From Bradyrhizobium sp. LTSP885 (GTDB lineage Bacteria; Pseudomonadota; Alphaproteobacteria; Rhizobiales; Xanthobacteraceae), in assembly GCF_000938305.1 (NCBI RefSeq), contig NZ_JYMT01000025.1:1-64000 (forward strand): a DNA stretch of 64,000 nt, given 5' to 3'. This document shows, piece after piece, positions 61,276-64,000 of the stretch. The position numbers and the translations under genes are program-made. The notes under the pieces were generated by a model that had not been told where the DNA came from, did no database searches, and saw only the letters and a program-made list of their open reading frames with translations. Each line of letters opens with the position of its first letter. Positions within the stretch are counted from its first letter, which is position 1.

Positions 61276-61572
61276 ATGTCAATGCGTCCCGTGACCATTG
61301 TAGCGTTCGCTTCAATAGCCTTTGGCGTTTCAAGTGCAGCGGCATTCGGAGACAGGGCAGCCATTGCGACCACTAGATTAGAAGTGCGATCGGCTCCAGA
61401 TGTGGAGAGCAAATTAATTGGGTCGATACGAAAGGGTCGCCTGATAGATTATGGCGAATGCAACGATGGATGGTGCCGAACCCAGATCGGGAGCAAAATC
61501 GGCTATGTCCTTCAAGGACTACTAGACGATCAAACCGTGCCAATTGCACCCATCTTGCATCCTGAGAAATAA
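61276..61572 (+). CDS. Exported SH3-domain protein
   Basis: A 98-residue protein: signal peptide (VTIVAFASIAFGVSSAAA) then a bacterial SH3 fold (TTRLEVRSAPDVESKLIGSI, then RKGRLIDYGECNDGWCRTQI, then KIGYVLQGLL). SH3b domains bind cell-wall peptides or proteins. AAGGAG lies 5 bases before ATG 61276. GC content is lower than upstream, as for the genes that follow. It has no obvious partner apart from the accessory genes downstream. Confidence 0.75.
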   Translation: MSMRPVTIVAFASIAFGVSSAAAFGDRAAIATTRLEVRSAPDVESKLIGSIRKGRLIDYGECNDGWCRTQIGSKIGYVLQGLLDDQTVPIAPILHPEK

Positions 61573-61660
61573 GCGAATACCGCTTCAAATTTCAAACTTA
61601 GACATTACGCGATCACCGCACAGCGCTGGTGATCGACTGGGACGCAAACCAGACCCTGTC

Positions 61661-62500
61661 TCAGTTCTTCTTAGAAAAATGCACCGGATCCTTAAGCAGC
61701 TCGTTTGGCTTTATCCAATAGCCGTCCGACTCCCCGGCTACGAGATCGGCATTACTCGCCGTGAAGCCCGATATGAACAGACCTGTCCGCAATCGGGCCA
61801 AACACGCAAACAACCCAGTCTCTTGATTTAGATCGTATCGGTACTCAAATGTTTCTGACGAATTCCATTTGCCCTGCACCAACGTGCCGTATTTTGGCAT
61901 GATCTCTAGAAGCTCGGCCGGTACCCCGTCTTTTGAAAAATCTTCCTTCGTTCTCCAATGCGCCGACACTCGCCCAGAATTTAAAAGTGGCTTCCTAAAA
62001 TGTTCGAAATGGAGGCAAAGCGTGGCCTTGTGCGCAAAAATATTGAATTGCTTGATTGTTTGAGGCCCGATGGTCATCAATGCAGCATCATCAGGAACCA
62101 TCACGCCGTAGCTTCTGAGATGCTCCATTGCATTTTTTCGATCCAATTGATCCAACTTCGTCCATTCCTCAATCAATTCTGGGGCTTGCTTTCTCACCTG
62201 GTTCGCTAAGCGACTGTGATCCCGCCGCTCTTGTTCGGGGCTATCGTAATTCCATCGGCTCAACATGGCCGCGGTGAGATCGGCCTTACTCGTTCCACCG
62301 TTGCATTCGTTGCAAGCGGGCATCACTAACCGATCCGGACGGTGTGACTGATCAAATAAGGACTTCGGTGGCATGTGTTCGCGGGTCGCGCTTGCCCGAT
62401 CGCCCCCGCACAAAGCGCAAATCGGAAACTGTGTAGTGAACTTCTTGGTGGCACTTTCCTTGAGTTTCGCCTCGCCCAATGTACTTCTCCCACGGATCAA
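61661..62500 (-). CDS. HNH-type zinc-binding protein
   Basis: A 279-residue protein with an N-terminal HNH-like motif: CALCGG (C28, C31), REHMPPKSLF (H42), then PACNECNGG (C63, C66). The cysteine pairs bind a structural zinc, as in HNH endonucleases. Beyond residue 80 the sequence is helical and then beta-rich, and is unrecognised. The frame opens with TTG 62500; another TTG at 62479 is possible. It is divergent from the DpnI-like gene, whose TTG start is only 15 bases away. GC is low. A nuclease role is likely but the target is unknown. Confidence 0.65.
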   Translation of the reverse strand: MIRGRSTLGEAKLKESATKKFTTQFPICALCGGDRASATREHMPPKSLFDQSHRPDRLVMPACNECNGGTSKADLTAAMLSRWNYDSPEQERRDHSRLANQVRKQAPELIEEWTKLDQLDRKNAMEHLRSYGVMVPDDAALMTIGPQTIKQFNIFAHKATLCLHFEHFRKPLLNSGRVSAHWRTKEDFSKDGVPAELLEIMPKYGTLVQGKWNSSETFEYRYDLNQETGLFACLARLRTGLFISGFTASNADLVAGESDGYWIKPNELLKDPVHFSKKN

Positions 62501-62515
62501 GTACTGTTACGCTAG

Positions 62516-63316
62516 TTGCATATCACGACTAACGCTCGCCCTATCACTTCGAAACTCGGCTTCGAAGAATCCCAATCAACCTACACCAGCGGCTCGCAAA
62601 GCGCCCGCACGTGGACGGAGGCCTGGGTCAGGGCTTGGGCTTACTGTCCGCATTGCGGCAATGCGAAGTTGTCGCAATTTCCGAACAACAGTCCGGTCGC
62701 AGATTTTCTGTGCGGATCATGCAGCGAGGAGTTCGAGCTCAAGAGCCAGAAAGGCAAGTTCGGTCCCAAGGTAGCCGATGGCGCCTACAAGACGAAGTGC
62801 GAGCGCCTTGTCGCGAGCAACAATCCCAATCTTCTGTTGATGAACTACGATCTGAAGACGCTCGCGGTTGTCAACCTGCTCATCGTCCCGAAGCACTTCT
62901 TCGTGCAAGATATCATCGAAGAACGGAAGCCGTTGAAGCCAACCGCGCGGCGCGCCGGGTGGATTGGGTCCAACATCCTGCTTGGGCAGGTCCCGGAATC
63001 GGGAAAAATCCACATCGTCCAGAACGGTGTCATTCGGGACAAGGAGCTGGTTCTCGCCGATTGGCAGAAGACGCTGTTCCTCAGAAGCGAGTCGCTGGAG
63101 TCCCGGGGCTGGCTGCTCGATGTGATGAAATGCGTGGAGTCGCTGGGCAAACATGAATTCACGCTCGAAGAAGTCTATGCGTTCGAGCGGCATCTCGGCG
63201 ATCTCTATCCGGGTAACCAGAACGTCCGGCCGAAGATACGCCAACAACTTCAGTATCTGCGTGACCGTGGATTCATCGAGTTTGTTTCGCGAGGCAATTA
63301 CCGACTGAAATCGTAA
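62516..63316 (+). CDS. DpnI-like methyl-dependent restriction endonuclease
   Basis: DpnI cuts GATC only when the adenine is methylated. This 266-residue protein resembles it along its length. The zinc cysteines C44, C47, C66 and C69 correspond to C34, C37, C56 and C59 of DpnI. The PD-(D/E)xK residues D63, E74 and K76 (in PVADFLCGSCSEEFELKSQK) match D53, E64 and K66. The C-terminal winged-helix specificity domain, with APTARRAGWIG-type residues (KPTARRAGWIGSNI) and QNVRPKIRQQLQYLRDRGFI, is also conserved. The start is TTG 62516, with no in-frame ATG upstream of the zinc motif. Type IIM enzymes need no partner methylase. GC is low; it is probably acquired. Confidence 0.85.
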   Translation: MHITTNARPITSKLGFEESQSTYTSGSQSARTWTEAWVRAWAYCPHCGNAKLSQFPNNSPVADFLCGSCSEEFELKSQKGKFGPKVADGAYKTKCERLVASNNPNLLLMNYDLKTLAVVNLLIVPKHFFVQDIIEERKPLKPTARRAGWIGSNILLGQVPESGKIHIVQNGVIRDKELVLADWQKTLFLRSESLESRGWLLDVMKCVESLGKHEFTLEEVYAFERHLGDLYPGNQNVRPKIRQQLQYLRDRGFIEFVSRGNYRLKS

Positions 63317-63325
63317 GGGTTCGCC

Positions 63326-63607
63326 ATGGCCTGGTTTCTGAATCTCTACCGATGTGCGCGCTGCAAGAAAGTTTGGACTGACGAGTGGTCTTGCACGTGC
63401 GACGACGATTGCCCGCATTGCGGCGCACGGCATATGTCGCCCTTCACCAGCGAAGACTTGACTGAGCTTGTCGCGCAAGAAGGCGACGAGTTCGTCGCTA
63501 TTCGTTCACCCGACTCGGCCGAGCATGATCCGGACTATCGCGAACTTGGCCGGTTTCCGACGCGCGCGAAGGCTGAGGACTTTCTGAAATCGACTGATTT
63601 TGTCTAG
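63326..63607 (+). CDS. Zinc-ribbon protein downstream of DpnI-like gene
   Basis: A 93-residue protein 9 bases after the endonuclease stop. The N-terminal half holds six cysteines, C10, C13, C23, C25, C29 and C32 (YRCARCKK...CTCDDDCPHCG). The C-terminal half is acidic, with a final helix (RFPTRAKAEDFLKSTDFV). ATG 63326. Tight spacing suggests it is made with the endonuclease, so it might regulate it, bind DNA or protect the host; none of this is shown by the sequence. Confidence 0.75.
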   Translation: MAWFLNLYRCARCKKVWTDEWSCTCDDDCPHCGARHMSPFTSEDLTELVAQEGDEFVAIRSPDSAEHDPDYRELGRFPTRAKAEDFLKSTDFV

Positions 63608-63657
63608 CTATCCAAGGTGGACCGGCGGACGATGGCAAGCGCCGCCAGCGCGACGGG

Positions 63658-64000
63658 CTAGCCGATGCTCGCGACGGCCACTGCCAGCAGCGACAGCATG
63701 ATCACGGTCGTCACGAGTTGCAGCGAGACCCGCGGCTGGCTTCGCCACTGCGCGACTTTGTCAGACACCGACAGGTTCGCGTCGAAGAACACCGGCTCGG
63801 AGGCCTTCCGGAACAGGATTGGGAATTTCGAGACCAGCCAGGGCGTGACGGCGGCATAGACCAGCGCAGCAAGCACGACAAAGATCGCCGCGCCGCCGCG
63901 TTCGCCGACGATCTCGTGGGCGCCGACGACCTTGAGGATCAGCACGGCGGCGGAAAATGTCGGCAGCCCCTGGAAGATGGCGGTCAGCGCAAAGCCTTCG
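63658..64000 (-). CDS. Integral membrane protein, 5' part outside window
   Basis: The frame enters at the window edge and runs to a stop at 63658-63660, giving about 114 residues. Hydrophobic helices occur near TAIFQGLPTFSAAVLILKVV, AIFVVLAALVYAAVTPWLVS and a C-terminal LQLVTTVIMLSLLAVAVASI. High GC returns here, so it belongs to the normal chromosome beyond the low-GC patch. A GTG at 63945 is an internal start only, since upstream codons are open. Family unknown. Confidence 0.7.
   Translation of the reverse strand, partial: EGFALTAIFQGLPTFSAAVLILKVVGAHEIVGERGGAAIFVVLAALVYAAVTPWLVSKFPILFRKASEPVFFDANLSVSDKVAQWRSQPRVSLQLVTTVIMLSLLAVAVASIG

Noticed and set aside
1..64000. CRISPR arrays and rRNA genes
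   Set aside because: No set of regularly spaced direct repeats with unique spacers was seen, and no conserved rRNA stretch was recognised; the many repeats are palindromic and dispersed.

Overview
The window looks like core chromosome of a Bradyrhizobium-type alphaproteobacterium. The bulk is high in GC. The genes (purA, serA and serC, glmM, aroE, aatA, a long uvrB, two DUF992 proteins, an IsdG/HmuD-type heme monooxygenase, Omp25/31-type porin-like proteins) and the many short palindromic repeats between genes are all typical of that group. This assignment is by recognition, not by search.

Layout. 1-12 kb: a partial conserved gene, purA, ybaK, two close EamA-type transporters, an MlaD-like lipid-transport subunit, an FMN alpha-hydroxyacid dehydrogenase, a TetR/membrane-protein divergent pair, an HD-domain protein and a chemotaxis receptor. 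12-18.4 kb: a 2-hydroxyacid dehydrogenase and a sugar-type ABC transporter damaged by an internal deletion, then a heme monooxygenase, a crotonase, and a Tat-exported isochorismatase-like protein next to an XRE-cupin regulator. 18.4-31.4 kb: a MuiA-like protein, a thiolase, serA/serC, a GST/GNAT pair, two outer-membrane beta-barrels, an MFS exporter and glmM. 31.6-45.9 kb: lldD, two exported DUF5666-like paralogues, aroE, DUF1275, an unusual EF-G paralogue, two DUF992 proteins, aatA, a GST, two tiny membrane proteins, a PAS protein, and an aldo-keto reductase preceded by a strong terminator. 46-57.4 kb: a DUF1800/DUF1501 operon, CWC zinc protein/HAD hydrolase, TetR/enoyl-CoA hydratase, a YfcG-like GST, a metallo-beta-lactamase/Sco pair and a LysR/flavoprotein pair.

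57.5-64 kb: uvrB is followed by a patch of about 2.5 kb with visibly lower GC and little resemblance to the surrounding genes. It carries an SH3-domain secreted protein, an HNH-type protein, a protein closely resembling the restriction enzyme DpnI (all four zinc cysteines and the D-E-K catalytic residues in place), and a small zinc-ribbon protein 9 bases after it. This is the best candidate for an accessory defence system in the window: a methyl-dependent restriction module with no methyltransferase beside it.

Other points of interest are the out-of-frame deletion joining an ABC binding protein to its permease, an EF-G paralogue lacking the catalytic histidine, an isochorismatase-like protein lacking two of three catalytic residues, a possible small RNA ending in a strong terminator at 44.86 kb, and a family of about 85-150 bp palindromic repeats with five full copies.
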